Assembly: GCA_014730275.1 (NCBI GenBank)
Contig: WJIL01000061.1
Coordinates: 1 to 64,000 of the forward strand
From: Candidatus Lokiarchaeota archaeon
GTDB taxonomy: Archaea > Asgardarchaeota > Thorarchaeia > Thorarchaeales > Thorarchaeaceae
Length of the DNA: 64,000 bases
Reading direction: 5' to 3'
In this document: in pieces, positions 8,465-17,999 of the stretch
Position numbering within the stretch: the first letter of the stretch is position 1
Layout of the letters: each line of letters opens with the position of its first letter
Position numbers and translations under genes: made by a program
Notes under the pieces: model-generated
What the model saw: only the letters and a program-made list of their open reading frames with translations
Told to the model about the DNA's origin: nothing
Database searches by the model: none

Positions 8465-9808
8465 TTGGAAGACATACAGAACATAGAAGTTATCCGGAAC
8501 AGGAAGAACATAGCCATAGCCATATTCCTCATTTTAGATTTTATCCAAATCGCTTTTGTCTCCTTTCTTACGTTTGACGAGCAATCACCCCTGGTAATCG
8601 GATTTGATCTTGCAAGGGCAAATCCATACAGCTCCATATCGGTATTCACAAGTATTTGTGTAGCTCAGGTTTTGCTAATCTATCTGTTTGTTGCAAGCAT
8701 CATCAACAAGAAGGAAATGATTCAACTCTATCCTGAATATGATGAAAGCCAAAAACTGCCATGTGATTTTGCTCGTGACGAGATTGTTGATTGGACCCAG
8801 AAATTGGCCCAAGAAGCCTCAGTAGATGTTGATAGAATATTTCTGTTACACTCACCTATACCAAATGCATTTACATTCAGTTTGCCAATTGTGGGAAACG
8901 CGATTGTTCTTCATAGCAATACGCTTGATTTCCTGTTACCAAGTGAAGTAGAATCCATTATTGCTCATGAATTGGGTCATATTAAGAATAAGGATTCGAT
9001 AATCAACATATTGACACATATGCCAGGGTTCTTTGTGCAACTAATCTATCTGTATGTTTACCTTCGTTTAGGACTTGCTGCTGCTACCTCGTTCATAGTC
9101 GATTTCAATCCGCTATTCGGAATGCTCAGAATTGCAATTCTTGTTAGTTTCTTCTTTCTTTCAAGGTTCATGGTGAATCTAAGCAGGTTATTTACTAAGA
9201 AGGCATCAAGAGACGCAGAGCTTCTGGGCGATTTCTATTCTGCAGAGATGACAGAATCGAATCAAACAATGAACGCACTTATTCGACTAGGGCAAAGAGT
9301 TGAGACAGTTACGATTTTTGCAGAGGAGCTGAGATGGTTGGATTCGCTTAGTGAAGAGAATCGCTGTAAATTGACAGGAGAACAGCTTAGGGAAATCATA
9401 TTTTCATATCCACTGGACGAAATTGATGAAACGAACGCAAGAGAAGAGGCCCCAAGGATATACTTGACGAGGAAACTGGAGAATCTAAGAGAAGACTACA
9501 AACTGAAGATTTCAGATGAGGAGATTAAGGAAGCCATAGACCCTGCAGTGGAATCTCTTAGTCTAGCCAGAAAGACGAAGACAAAATTAGAAAATCTCGA
9601 AGATAAAACTGTCAACTGGAGAGAGGTGGACTACAACAGCGATAAGCGGCTTAACAAAGAAGAGCTCGCCGATTTGGTAAAGTTGTTGAAAAGCAACCCA
9701 ACCAAGCTGATGTTTACAAATGAAGTTGGAGCAAAGCTTCTGATGATTGATCATCCGGATTTCAGAAAGAGAATTCTAACGCTTGCCAAACACTTTCCAT
9801 TGGAATGA
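8465..9808 (+). CDS. M48-family membrane metalloprotease (HtpX-like)
   Basis: This is a 447-residue protein with two N-terminal membrane helices (about residues 15-36 and 58-80), then a zinc protease core with HELGH at residues 168-172. Two further helices follow, and the third zinc ligand is probably E252 in SRDAELLGDF. This is the HtpX/Ste24 layout. The C-terminal 190 residues are charged, predicted helical and not obviously part of the family. The start is TTG at 8465, preceded by GTGATG at short spacing; the nearby ATG at 8458 is out of frame. The likely role is membrane protein quality control. Confidence 0.83.
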   Translation: MEDIQNIEVIRNRKNIAIAIFLILDFIQIAFVSFLTFDEQSPLVIGFDLARANPYSSISVFTSICVAQVLLIYLFVASIINKKEMIQLYPEYDESQKLPCDFARDEIVDWTQKLAQEASVDVDRIFLLHSPIPNAFTFSLPIVGNAIVLHSNTLDFLLPSEVESIIAHELGHIKNKDSIINILTHMPGFFVQLIYLYVYLRLGLAAATSFIVDFNPLFGMLRIAILVSFFFLSRFMVNLSRLFTKKASRDAELLGDFYSAEMTESNQTMNALIRLGQRVETVTIFAEELRWLDSLSEENRCKLTGEQLREIIFSYPLDEIDETNAREEAPRIYLTRKLENLREDYKLKISDEEIKEAIDPAVESLSLARKTKTKLENLEDKTVNWREVDYNSDKRLNKEELADLVKLLKSNPTKLMFTNEVGAKLLMIDHPDFRKRILTLAKHFPLE

Positions 9809-9852
9809 AAACAACCAAACAACAGTAGCAACGAAAAGCATTGTGACGGTGC

Positions 9853-11142
9853 CTAATCCAGTGATTCAGTGAATGATGTAATTCTGTCACAGGCAGCCAC
9901 AACCCGTGGAGCTACAGTCATGATGAATTCTTGGTGGTTTTTATGGATTCTATCTTTTGAGTTCAAGAAGTTTTCAAGCGCTGAAGCTCCGTCATAATCC
10001 ACCGATGCTAGACGTAAACACAAGTCTTGCTCGGGCATGCCAAATTCCGAGCCGGGTAGACTAACAACACCGAGGTTTTTCAAGAAGAATTGTGCAAGTT
10101 CTTTTGAGGTAGAAACCCCTCTTTCTTGCAATGATGCTCGATGCTTGTTCCAATCAGGAAGAAGATAGAAGGCCCCTTCAGGTGCAGGACATCGAATGTC
10201 TGCTGAATCAAGACGGTTATGCACGTATTTTGTCATAATCTCATGAATGGAAGCACAGTCTTTGATGTAGTTGACCATCGTAGAGGCTGTACTATAGCCT
10301 TCTATGGCGGCATATTGAACAGGGGCTGCAACACAGGACCATGTCTCGCTGGCAATCGATGAAATAGCATCAACAAGTGTTTCCTCGCTTTCAGGAACCA
10401 GCATGACGCCCATCCGATAACCACCTAAAGATCTATCTTTAGCCATTCCTCCTGTAACAATCGTACCCTCAGGATAGTATTTTGCGATGCTTTGATGTAC
10501 ATTATCTCCGTATGATATGAGACCGTAAATCTCATCGGATATGACTATAATGTTGTTTTCTTGGGCAACTGTTGTTAGGGTTTTGAGGTCTGCGGCTGAG
10601 TATTCGTGACCAGTTGGATTATTCGGATAGTTGAGAAGTAGAATCTTCTGTTGGTCTCGAGAATAGTCCATTTCACTTAGTTTCCGTTCGAGAGTCCTAA
10701 CCTGCAATCGATAGGAATCCTCGTACATCGTTTTGAGGGAGAATGTCTCTTTGCCAACTAGTTTCGCCTGATGCTGATAACTTACCCACGAAGGAGCTGG
10801 TAGAAGAAGTGGCCCCTCAAGAGAAAGCAAAGCAGCATATATCAGAGTCTTACTTCCAGGCCCAACTACTATTTGTTCAGGAAGATATTCTAAATTGAAC
10901 ATAACACGATAAAATGTGGAGATTTGTTTTCTCAGCGGCAGAATTCCTTGAGAAGAGAGGTAACTTTTTTGATCTGCATTGTTGCAGAGGGCCTCCCTAA
11001 CAGACTGATTTACGGGGAATGGTGATTCTCCGAATCCCATGTGAAGCAATGTTTCACCCTTGGCGCGAAGGTTTTTCGCGAACTCGTTGATTGCCAAGGT
11101 AGCAGAGTGTTTTGTGTGCTTCACCCTTGAAGAAAGCTCCAT
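9853..11142 (-). CDS. Class I/II PLP-dependent aminotransferase
   Basis: This 429-residue fold-type-I aminotransferase has the family motif NYPNNPTG, the cofactor-binding region VISDEIYGLISY, and the PLP lysine in VTGGMAKDRSLGGYRMG. Arginines expected for carboxylate binding lie near the C-terminus (DLCLRLASVDYDG). The length is slightly above the usual 380-400 because of a longer C-terminal tail. It is probably an aspartate, alanine or aromatic aminotransferase. It is monocistronic with no pathway neighbours. Confidence 0.85.
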   Translation of the reverse strand: MELSSRVKHTKHSATLAINEFAKNLRAKGETLLHMGFGESPFPVNQSVREALCNNADQKSYLSSQGILPLRKQISTFYRVMFNLEYLPEQIVVGPGSKTLIYAALLSLEGPLLLPAPSWVSYQHQAKLVGKETFSLKTMYEDSYRLQVRTLERKLSEMDYSRDQQKILLLNYPNNPTGHEYSAADLKTLTTVAQENNIIVISDEIYGLISYGDNVHQSIAKYYPEGTIVTGGMAKDRSLGGYRMGVMLVPESEETLVDAISSIASETWSCVAAPVQYAAIEGYSTASTMVNYIKDCASIHEIMTKYVHNRLDSADIRCPAPEGAFYLLPDWNKHRASLQERGVSTSKELAQFFLKNLGVVSLPGSEFGMPEQDLCLRLASVDYDGASALENFLNSKDRIHKNHQEFIMTVAPRVVAACDRITSFTESLD

Positions 11143-11300
11143 TTTTGATACAATCCATAGTGAATAGGCAATCTAAAACAGATATACATGACGCTCATCT
11201 GTGCTGATTTGTAACAAACACTTGCTTCCGCGCTCTCAATTCATTTTTATGCAATGAAGTGTAAGAATAGGTGAGCTAAGGAATTGTTGAGGTTGAGACA

Positions 11301-11525
11301 GTGGTTGTAGTAATTGTGCTTATTCAAGTGAAAGCAGGAGCAGCTGAAAAAGTCGAGAAAGCAGTAGGTTCTTTCGACGAAATAGAACGCGCCCATATGG
11401 TGACCGGGCCTTATGATGTCATCGCCCATGGCGAACTGGAATCTAAGGCTGATTTTAGAAACTTCGTGGATAGAATCCATGAACTAGAGGGAGTCATTAG
11501 AACGGAGACCTGTATGGGAATCTAG
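11301..11525 (+). CDS. Stand-alone Lrp/AsnC ligand-binding (RAM) domain
   Basis: This 74-residue protein matches only the C-terminal effector-binding domain of Lrp/AsnC regulators. Matching stretches are VIVLIQVKAGAAEKVEKAV, HMVTGPYDVIAHGE and GVIRTETCMGI. There is no helix-turn-helix. The GTG at 11301 follows GGTTGAG at close spacing. Stand-alone RAM proteins form dimers or higher rings and may sense amino acids or modulate full-length Lrp proteins. It is encoded divergently from the aminotransferase, which could be a functional link. Confidence 0.85.
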   Translation: MVVVIVLIQVKAGAAEKVEKAVGSFDEIERAHMVTGPYDVIAHGELESKADFRNFVDRIHELEGVIRTETCMGI

Positions 11526-11632
11526 GAAGCTCCACTGAGTCCGTTCTGTGTTTGCGGGACTATCGTTCTGTTGGCCCTAACAGCTGGTTCAAACGCTCAT
11601 CAGCTCAGATGAGAGTTTGGGTCATGAGTCTC

Positions 11633-12502
11633 TTAAAATTCCGAAAGAGCACCTCTGGATCGTATGTTTCTCTCAGTTAAGCGGAAGAGAAGCAATCCAA
11701 TAACTATGAAAACAACATCCAAAACTACAAGTGCCACAACAGCATTCATTGCTGCAGAGAATGCAAGACCCTGCATCAGAAAACCTCTGAAACCCTCAAC
11801 ACTCCAAGTAAGAGGGGAAGCTAATGCTACATATTGAAGCAATGGAGGCAAAACTGCGAGTGGGTAAGACATTGGTGCAACAAGCAGAAGAATGCTAGAT
11901 AGAAACTCTACAACCATCCACGCCTGCTTGGCCACAAGCACTATACACACAACAGTCAGTACCAATCCCTGCATAGCTAGTATCGAAAGACCGACCACAG
12001 CAAGTGCAGGTAGAACACCCCATATACTTAGATTGACTCCAAAGAGCAGTACGGAAACACCTAGCTGAAGCACTACGCCTAGACCACCATGTTGTAAGTT
12101 ATGAAGTGTCGAGCCCCAGACAATTGTCTCACGTTTAATCGGAGTCGTCATAAGTGTCTCTAGGGTTCCAACGTTCTGCTCCCGTCGTAACGCGAATCCA
12201 GTTCCCCAGAGAAGGCTAATTGCCAAACCAGTATATGCAGTTCCAATTGCGACGTAACTGAGCCAGTCGCTTGTTCCTACTAGCTCTTGAAGAGAACCGG
12301 ATTCCATTCCGCCTGTTACTGATGTTCCTACTAACAAATAGGGAACGAGCCAGAGGATAGGCATGACAATAAACCAAAGAACACTAAGCGGATAGGAAAG
12401 CTCCACTTTCCACTGTTTTATTGCTAGGGCACTAGCAGCACGAATCTCTGCTCTTATGCCCTGTCGTTGCCAAATGCGTTCATGTATATTCTGTTTCTCC
12501 AT
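11633..12502 (-). CDS. ABC-2 type transporter permease
   Basis: This 289-residue protein has six likely membrane helices in the ABC-2 arrangement, with the conserved core FALRREQNVGTLETLMTTPI after the second helix. The ATG at 12502 was chosen because it overlaps the stop of the upstream permease (TGAAATG region) and the longer frame lies inside that gene. It is the third gene of a three-gene exporter operon with the ATPase at 13403-14395. The pair of permeases would form a heterodimeric efflux channel of unknown substrate. Confidence 0.83.
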   Translation of the reverse strand: MEKQNIHERIWQRQGIRAEIRAASALAIKQWKVELSYPLSVLWFIVMPILWLVPYLLVGTSVTGGMESGSLQELVGTSDWLSYVAIGTAYTGLAISLLWGTGFALRREQNVGTLETLMTTPIKRETIVWGSTLHNLQHGGLGVVLQLGVSVLLFGVNLSIWGVLPALAVVGLSILAMQGLVLTVVCIVLVAKQAWMVVEFLSSILLLVAPMSYPLAVLPPLLQYVALASPLTWSVEGFRGFLMQGLAFSAAMNAVVALVVLDVVFIVIGLLLFRLTERNIRSRGALSEF

Positions 12503-12503
12503 T

Positions 12504-13406
12504 TCAAAATCCCCCCATATGACCCCGTTTCTTCGTCCATCGTTCAGCATATTGGAATACAACAAGCCCGATTCCCCAGAGTAGAAGACCTAGCAGGCCA
12601 AGAACAGTCAGAGCTTGCAAGAACGACCAAATTTCAAATACTCCAGTAATGGCAATATGCCGAATCGTTACTAGTGCGATTGTAGTTGGCACAAGGTAAG
12701 CTAGAAACCGCACATTTCCGGGTAATGCTTGGAGAGGGTAATTGATTGGTGATACCATATACGTCGTCTCGGATATCAGCTGAGTCAATACGCTGGGATC
12801 TTTAAACACCATAATCAGACCTGCTAGCATGAAGCTGAATCCGTAGAGGGCCGTTACCATAATTGTGAGCAGGATTACAGTTGGAGCAATGGCTATAGCT
12901 GTATAGGTAACTCCAAACAGCAAAGTTGACAGACCTAACAAGACCAGTGCTTGAACGGTCCCTTGGATGGTGTCTGAGAAGGCCGCTCCTAGGAGGATAC
13001 TGATCCTTGGAACAGGTGCGAGGAAAAGTGGTTCTAGGGTTCCACTGAATTGCTCCCATCGGAAATTGTTTCCTACAGCCCAAATGCTATTGTCCAAGTA
13101 CATGAAGACAAACCAGCCGATAACACAGAATTGAATGAAATCGGTGAATCCTGAGAGCTCAATGAAGCTGGCCGAGGTTCCAAAACCTCCGACCGCATTG
13201 GCCATAAACAAATACGGTGAGAACCACAATATAGGAAGCAAACCCCAGACTAATAGATTGGCTGGATACCTAAGAGCAATCTTTAGGTTCTTGGTCGCAA
13301 AGACCTTTGCTGCAGACCAATCCATCAATTTTGGTTCAAACTCAGTGAGATAGCCATTGACTTCGTGCTCCCAAGATTCTTGGTCTTGAAATTCGGGTGC
13401 AGTCAA
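12504..13406 (-). CDS. ABC-2 type transporter permease
   Basis: This is a 300-residue ABC-2 permease with about six membrane helices and the family motif FRWEQFSGTLEPLFLAPVPR. It starts with TTG at 13406, which overlaps the stop codon of the ATPase gene (TTGA), and its stop adjoins the start of the next permease. It is homologous to that neighbour across its length. The substrate is unknown; drug, lipid or polysaccharide export are the usual roles of this family. Confidence 0.83.
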   Translation of the reverse strand: MTAPEFQDQESWEHEVNGYLTEFEPKLMDWSAAKVFATKNLKIALRYPANLLVWGLLPILWFSPYLFMANAVGGFGTSASFIELSGFTDFIQFCVIGWFVFMYLDNSIWAVGNNFRWEQFSGTLEPLFLAPVPRISILLGAAFSDTIQGTVQALVLLGLSTLLFGVTYTAIAIAPTVILLTIMVTALYGFSFMLAGLIMVFKDPSVLTQLISETTYMVSPINYPLQALPGNVRFLAYLVPTTIALVTIRHIAITGVFEIWSFLQALTVLGLLGLLLWGIGLVVFQYAERWTKKRGHMGGF

Positions 13407-14395
13407 TCTTCGATCCTCCTCCCAGTGAGCTGCAGAAACACATCGTCAAGTGTGGGTTCTTTTATCTCAAAATGTTCGACTTTCACGTCTGGAGTATTAT
13501 GCAAGTAGTTAAGCAATGTATGTGCCATATCGTAACCATCGTGTGCATTAACAACAATCTCAGAATGGCCATTCCTCGTGCTCATTGCGGTCGACATCAC
13601 ATTAGCAAAGCTCTTGATTTCATCAATATTTGGAACTCCTAGAACTCTGATCCGAACACTATCATAGTCACGAACATTTTCTTTGAGCTCATGCGGCGTG
13701 CCTAGACTCTGAAGTTCACCTTCGTTGATGAGGGCTATTTTGTCACAAAGCATATCGGCCTCATGCATGTAGTGGGTTGTCAATAGGATAGTTTTATCCC
13801 GCAGTTTGTTCTGAATGTAGCTTCTCAAATCTGTTGCAAATGTGGGATCCAATCCCTGTGTAGGTTCATCAAAGAGGAGCACCGGAGGATCATGGAGCAA
13901 CGACCGTGCAAATACAATCTTCATGCGCATACCATGGCTGAGGTTTTCCGCTTTCTCGTCAGACTTCTCAAGCAAGTCCATTCGCCCCAGAAGTTCATCA
14001 GCCCGTTCCTTTGCTTCAGATGTTGTCATGCGATAGAGTTTGCCAAAGAAAATCAAGTTCTCTCGAGCTGTAAGTTTCCAGTAGATGCTTCTTTCGTTTC
14101 CTTGGCATACACCCATAGAAGCTCGTGCATAGAATGATTCCTTCAGTACATCGAAACCGTTGACCTTTGCAGTTCCAGATGAGGGAAGAACGAGAGTTGC
14201 CAAGCACTTGATTAATGTGGTTTTGCCCGCGCCGTTTGGCCCTAGTAATCCATAGACTCTGCCTTTTGGAATGTCCAGTGATACACCTTTGAGCGCCTGG
14301 ACTTGTTTTCTTTGCGTGGGAATGACAATTGCTCTCCGTTTCACGCTCACAAATGTTTTGGACAGCTCCTCAATCTCTATGGCATTATTGTTCAT
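13403..14395 (-). CDS. ABC exporter ATP-binding protein (ABC-2 class)
   Basis: This is a 330-residue ATPase of the CcmA/NatA type. Walker A is GPNGAGKTT, the signature is ENLSHGMRMKIVFARSLL, Walker B is VLLFDEPTQGLDPTF and the H-loop is LTTHYMHEAD. The signature has H in place of the second G of LSGGQ, a change seen in some ABC-2 ATPases. A C-terminal extension of about 90 residues ends in EPTLDDVFLQLTGR, which is typical of drug/lipid exporters. The ATG at 14395 follows AGGTGG. It heads the exporter operon. Confidence 0.88.
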   Translation of the reverse strand: MNNNAIEIEELSKTFVSVKRRAIVIPTQRKQVQALKGVSLDIPKGRVYGLLGPNGAGKTTLIKCLATLVLPSSGTAKVNGFDVLKESFYARASMGVCQGNERSIYWKLTARENLIFFGKLYRMTTSEAKERADELLGRMDLLEKSDEKAENLSHGMRMKIVFARSLLHDPPVLLFDEPTQGLDPTFATDLRSYIQNKLRDKTILLTTHYMHEADMLCDKIALINEGELQSLGTPHELKENVRDYDSVRIRVLGVPNIDEIKSFANVMSTAMSTRNGHSEIVVNAHDGYDMAHTLLNYLHNTPDVKVEHFEIKEPTLDDVFLQLTGRRIED

Positions 14396-14727
14396 TTTTT
14401 CCACCTATGTGTTTCTTCGGCATTCGCAAATATGACCAGAAGGCATATTGTGAATTGCAGTGGTTCAGAAGAAATCTGCTCTTGACACACCTGAAATATC
14501 CGTGTCTATCTGGTTTTGGTCAGGTATAATGTAAGCATGTCAAGCAAACCCTAGTAGCGCTCTGCTGAATCCGCTATAAGGATTTCTACCAGAGCCATAC
14601 TCGTATCTATGAATGCTAAGTCCATGTGTGTAATAGAAATTGATTCGTGGCTTTCCCGAATGTCTCAAATCAAAAGGGATAACCTACTGAGATAGATTCA
14701 GGCCGCTAATAGCCAAGGAGGGGGAAT
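14396..14727. other. Gene-free stretch between ABC exporter and NifX-like gene
   Basis: These 332 bases separate two minus-strand genes. They should contain the exporter promoter (towards the left) and the end of the NifX-like transcript (right). I saw no convincing open frame, tRNA, repeat or stable hairpin. Confidence 0.5.
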
Positions 14728-15348
14728 CTACTTACTAAGTTCTTCAATTCGCTTCTCGATTCGCTTTAGCTGCTTCTGCATTTTGTCCATGCGCTTCTTC
14801 AGGTTCTCCAATTCCTGACTCTGTGAGGCAGAAGGCTGTGAGGTCGGAGCCTGAGGCATTGAACCCGTTCCAGCGAAGCGTCGAAAGCCCATTCCACGTC
14901 CACCGCCGCGGCCACCTCCACGACCCATCCCCATTCCATAACCAGCACCCGAACCTGGCGTTGGTGTTGTTCCGGTTCCTGTACTTGTGCCCATTGCAGT
15001 TCCAGAAGGTGCAGCTGTTGCGGAAGATTCAACGTCGCCGCTCTTGAAGCTCTCAACTGCATTTCGAACGGTTCCTGCCACTCCAGTGATCATCTGGATT
15101 CCTGCGGCAGACAATGCCTGAGTGGCATTTGGACCAAGATTCCCTGTTAGCACCGCCTGGACGCCTTTCTGTGCCATCATCTGTGCCGCTTGAATACCTG
15201 CTCCTCTTGCTGCACCAGCAGCTGTATTCTGTATGGCTTCAGATTGCATTGTATCTGAATCCACAATAACGAAATACTGGCATCGGCCAAATCTCGGATC
15301 TATTTGTGAATCCAAATCAGGTCCAGTTGATGATACTCCAAGCTTCAT
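14728..15348 (-). CDS. NifX/NifB-type iron-molybdenum cofactor-binding domain protein
   Basis: This 206-residue protein starts with a dinitrogenase iron-molybdenum cofactor domain: MKLGVSSTGPDLDSQIDPRF is the family opening, with QNTAAGAARGAGIQAAQMM and VLTGNLGPNATQAL after it. A low-complexity linker rich in Gly, Met and Arg follows (about residues 120-160), then a C-terminal coiled coil (LKKRMDKMQKQLKRIEKRIE). The start at 15348 fits the family N-terminus; the longer frame adds 22 atypical residues. Such proteins occur widely in anaerobes lacking nitrogenase and may carry iron-sulfur or metal clusters. Confidence 0.83.
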   Translation of the reverse strand: MKLGVSSTGPDLDSQIDPRFGRCQYFVIVDSDTMQSEAIQNTAAGAARGAGIQAAQMMAQKGVQAVLTGNLGPNATQALSAAGIQMITGVAGTVRNAVESFKSGDVESSATAAPSGTAMGTSTGTGTTPTPGSGAGYGMGMGRGGGRGGGRGMGFRRFAGTGSMPQAPTSQPSASQSQELENLKKRMDKMQKQLKRIEKRIEELSK

Positions 15349-15592
15349 TTGAATTACTCTCGGTACTTCGTATTTGTGTTTATGCACAAATAAGATAACA
15401 CTTGCGGTTTGCACATCGACTAAGTTCGATATCAGTGAGACACTAGCAATATCAAAAGCAAGACTACGAGTATTCTCTTCAAACCCGTGGATACTTAAAT
15501 GAAAAAGACAATCACCTGTAAAGCATTAGAGGTATCCACAGAAGGAGTTCGTTTGTCCTTCTGTGAATGATACTAAGATGCGAGGGATTATC

Positions 15593-15958
15593 ATGATTCA
15601 GAAAAAACGAATGGGTACTTCTATTTTGGCAGGCGCTCTGCTTGGAGTTCTCTGCATTATTGGAGTTGGCAGCAGGCTTGCGGGAGGATACATAGCAAAC
15701 GCGGTATTTCTTTTCGGCATGTGGTACAACAGAGTCATAATGGGAATACTGATTGGCTTTGCCGGCGAGATCAACCTGCTAGGTGAAGACGACCAGAAAC
15801 AGTTTGCTAATGCCGCAGTTAGAGGACTAATCCTTGGAATAATAGTTTCGTTTGCTATTTTCTTCTCCTCAGAATTCAGAGATCTTCCAGGTTTGCTCGC
15901 TGGATTCGCGTATGGACCAATTATCGATATCGTTGCGACTTATGTCGAGAAAAGGTAA
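15593..15958 (+). CDS. Small integral membrane protein, function unknown
   Basis: This 121-residue protein has at least three hydrophobic segments (SILAGALLGVLCIIGVG, VIMGILIGFAGEI, RGLILGIIVSFAIFFS) and a final GFAYGPIIDIVATYVE segment. I do not recognise the family. The ATG at 15593 is preceded by GAGGG; two in-frame starts lie upstream (15563 GTG, 15578 ATG). It is followed by three EamA transporter genes on the same strand but with a 67-base gap. Confidence 0.6.
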   Translation: MIQKKRMGTSILAGALLGVLCIIGVGSRLAGGYIANAVFLFGMWYNRVIMGILIGFAGEINLLGEDDQKQFANAAVRGLILGIIVSFAIFFSSEFRDLPGLLAGFAYGPIIDIVATYVEKR

Positions 15959-16025
15959 TGAGACAAGCGCACAACAGAAGGGGTTTGACCAGAAATATTA
16001 GCAGTAGGCCACTATTGCAACTGTC

Positions 16026-16934
16026 ATGGCCCCTCTGTCACCAGATTTGATCATTGGAGTTGCATCCGGGTTACTGCATGCCCTCTTCTTTGCGATTTCA
16101 GTAAACATCTACAAGGGTCAGCGTGAGGGAATCCACCCAGTAGCAGTTAGTGCACTGAAAATGTGGGTTGCATTCTTGCTAATGGGATTCATTGTCTTAG
16201 TCACTCTGAGGGCATCCGCACTACAAGTGCCTATGGATAATGTTGTGATTCTATCTATCAGTATGATTACTTCGATGGTTGTTGGGGATACGCTCTACTT
16301 GTTATCTCAAGAGCGGATTGGTGTGGCTTATGCGTATCCCATAAGCAATGTCTATCCGGTAGTAACATACATTCTATCCATGGCTCTTCTCGGTGAAGCT
16401 TTCGTGATGGCGCGATGGTTTGGAGCCATTCTAGCTGTAACCGGTGTTGTATTGCTTTCATGGGAACAAAATCGAAACAAACGCGAAGAGCTAGATGTCC
16501 GTGGAAGAACAATTGTAGGAATTGTTTTGGTTATCTTAGCAATACTCTGCTATGCTGCCGGTACTGTCCTCGTGCAAGTGGGTCTTGAAGGTGTTGACCC
16601 ACTTGATGCGAATTTCGTTAGAACAATGGTCTGCAGCTTTGTTTTTGTTCCGATATACGGCTTGGCTAGGTACAAGGGAATGGATCGACCAACCAAGAAG
16701 GCAACAAAAGTCACTGCAATAGCCGCCTTATTTGGTATGGGATTCGGTTCGTTGCTCTATGCAATAAGTGTAAAATACGTTGGAGCGACAACGATGTCAG
16801 TAATGGCCTCAATGGGTCCAATTTTCGGTCTTCCGATGTCAGTACATCACCTGAACGAAAAAGTGACGCTTCGAGCTGTTGTTGGAACGATTATCAGTAT
16901 CATAGGAGTCACCCTTGTGGTGATTGGGTTTTAG
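16026..16934 (+). CDS. EamA/DMT-family transporter, copy 1
   Basis: This 302-residue protein has ten predicted membrane helices arranged as two EamA repeats, which is the drug/metabolite transporter layout. Repeat 1 includes DTLYLLSQERIGVAYAYPIS and LLGEAF; repeat 2 includes GSLLYAISVKYVGATTMSVM and a C-terminal TIISIIGVTLVVIGF. It is the first of three consecutive homologous genes. The substrate is unknown; family members export amino acids, sugars or metabolites. Confidence 0.87.
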   Translation: MAPLSPDLIIGVASGLLHALFFAISVNIYKGQREGIHPVAVSALKMWVAFLLMGFIVLVTLRASALQVPMDNVVILSISMITSMVVGDTLYLLSQERIGVAYAYPISNVYPVVTYILSMALLGEAFVMARWFGAILAVTGVVLLSWEQNRNKREELDVRGRTIVGIVLVILAILCYAAGTVLVQVGLEGVDPLDANFVRTMVCSFVFVPIYGLARYKGMDRPTKKATKVTAIAALFGMGFGSLLYAISVKYVGATTMSVMASMGPIFGLPMSVHHLNEKVTLRAVVGTIISIIGVTLVVIGF

Positions 16935-17026
16935 CGTTCACCAAGAAGGCAAAATATCACGTTTCTGAAGCCGCCAAATGTCAGTACCCCCAATTGTAAA
17001 AGTAAGTGATGGGGGCATGAGTTACC

Positions 17027-17932
17027 ATGACACTCCTCACCCAAGGTCTGTTGATTGGTGTTTCTGCGGGATTGTTAGAAGCTGTTCTTTATGCGGCATC
17101 AGTGACAGTTTACAAATCACAAGAGGAGGGGATTCGTCCCATTGCAACAAGTGCAATCAAGATCTGGGTGACACTGGCACTGATGACAACGCTCGTTCTC
17201 ATCTTCTACGGAACACTCCCGCTTTTCATGTCACCTCCTACGCTGTTTCTTCTTGCATTAACAATCGTGGGTCCTGTGGTGGCCGATACACTCTATATTC
17301 AAGCACAAGACCGAATCGGTGTAGCTTTTGCGTTCCCCATTGCTTATGCCTACCCTATCATGACGTATTTGCTCAGCGTTACATTCCTAGGAGAATCGTT
17401 GCGACTAACTAGGTTAGGAGGAGTTGTTCTGGCAGTTGTGGGCATTGGCATTATTTCATACGAACGAAACAGGGAAACAGCCCAAGAATTCAAACTACAA
17501 GCAGATCGAATCGCGGGTGTACTGCTTGCCATTTGTGCTCTGATTGGATACGCCGTTGGTGTAGTGTTGCTGCAAGTCGGACTGCAGGGAATAGATCCCT
17601 TGCCTGCAAACTTCATTCGTTCCATTTTCGGTTCCATTGCCTTTTTGCCCATTTACGCAGGGGCGAGGATAAAAGGTATGAAGAAACCCAATAAGCGATC
17701 TGCTGCAATCGTTGCTGTCGCGGCTCTTTTCGGTTTCGGAATAGGCTCACTATTGTACACCATAGCGACGAAGTTTGTAGGAGCAACCATAACTTCGCTT
17801 TTGGATTCAATGGCTCCAATATTCGGTGTTATGATTGCTGTTCCTTTATTGGGAGAAAATGTTACAAAGAGAGTCATCTTGGGAACGCTGATGTCTGTCA
17901 CAGGAGTTGCAATCGTCATTCTCGGATTCTGA
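17027..17932 (+). CDS. EamA/DMT-family transporter, copy 2
   Basis: This is a 301-residue, ten-helix EamA protein, clearly paralogous to its two neighbours. It shares DTLYIQAQDRIGVAFAFPIA, a QVGLQGIDPL loop and GSLLYTIATKFVGATITSLL at equivalent positions. It begins with ATG at 17027, 92 bases after copy 1. The conserved motif D-T-x-Y-x-x-x-Q-x-R-I-G-V lies between helices 3 and 4 in all three copies. Confidence 0.87.
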   Translation: MTLLTQGLLIGVSAGLLEAVLYAASVTVYKSQEEGIRPIATSAIKIWVTLALMTTLVLIFYGTLPLFMSPPTLFLLALTIVGPVVADTLYIQAQDRIGVAFAFPIAYAYPIMTYLLSVTFLGESLRLTRLGGVVLAVVGIGIISYERNRETAQEFKLQADRIAGVLLAICALIGYAVGVVLLQVGLQGIDPLPANFIRSIFGSIAFLPIYAGARIKGMKKPNKRSAAIVAVAALFGFGIGSLLYTIATKFVGATITSLLDSMAPIFGVMIAVPLLGENVTKRVILGTLMSVTGVAIVILGF

Positions 17933-17999
17933 TTTAGGGGATATACAGCTGAATATCCCAAAGGAATAGATTTAATCAGCACCCATAGGAAATTCTGTT

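Noticed and set aside
16978-17412. 144-codon open frame overlapping the second EamA gene
   Set aside because: It is out of frame with a clear transporter and its product is Cys/His/Ser-rich without a domain; a shadow frame.
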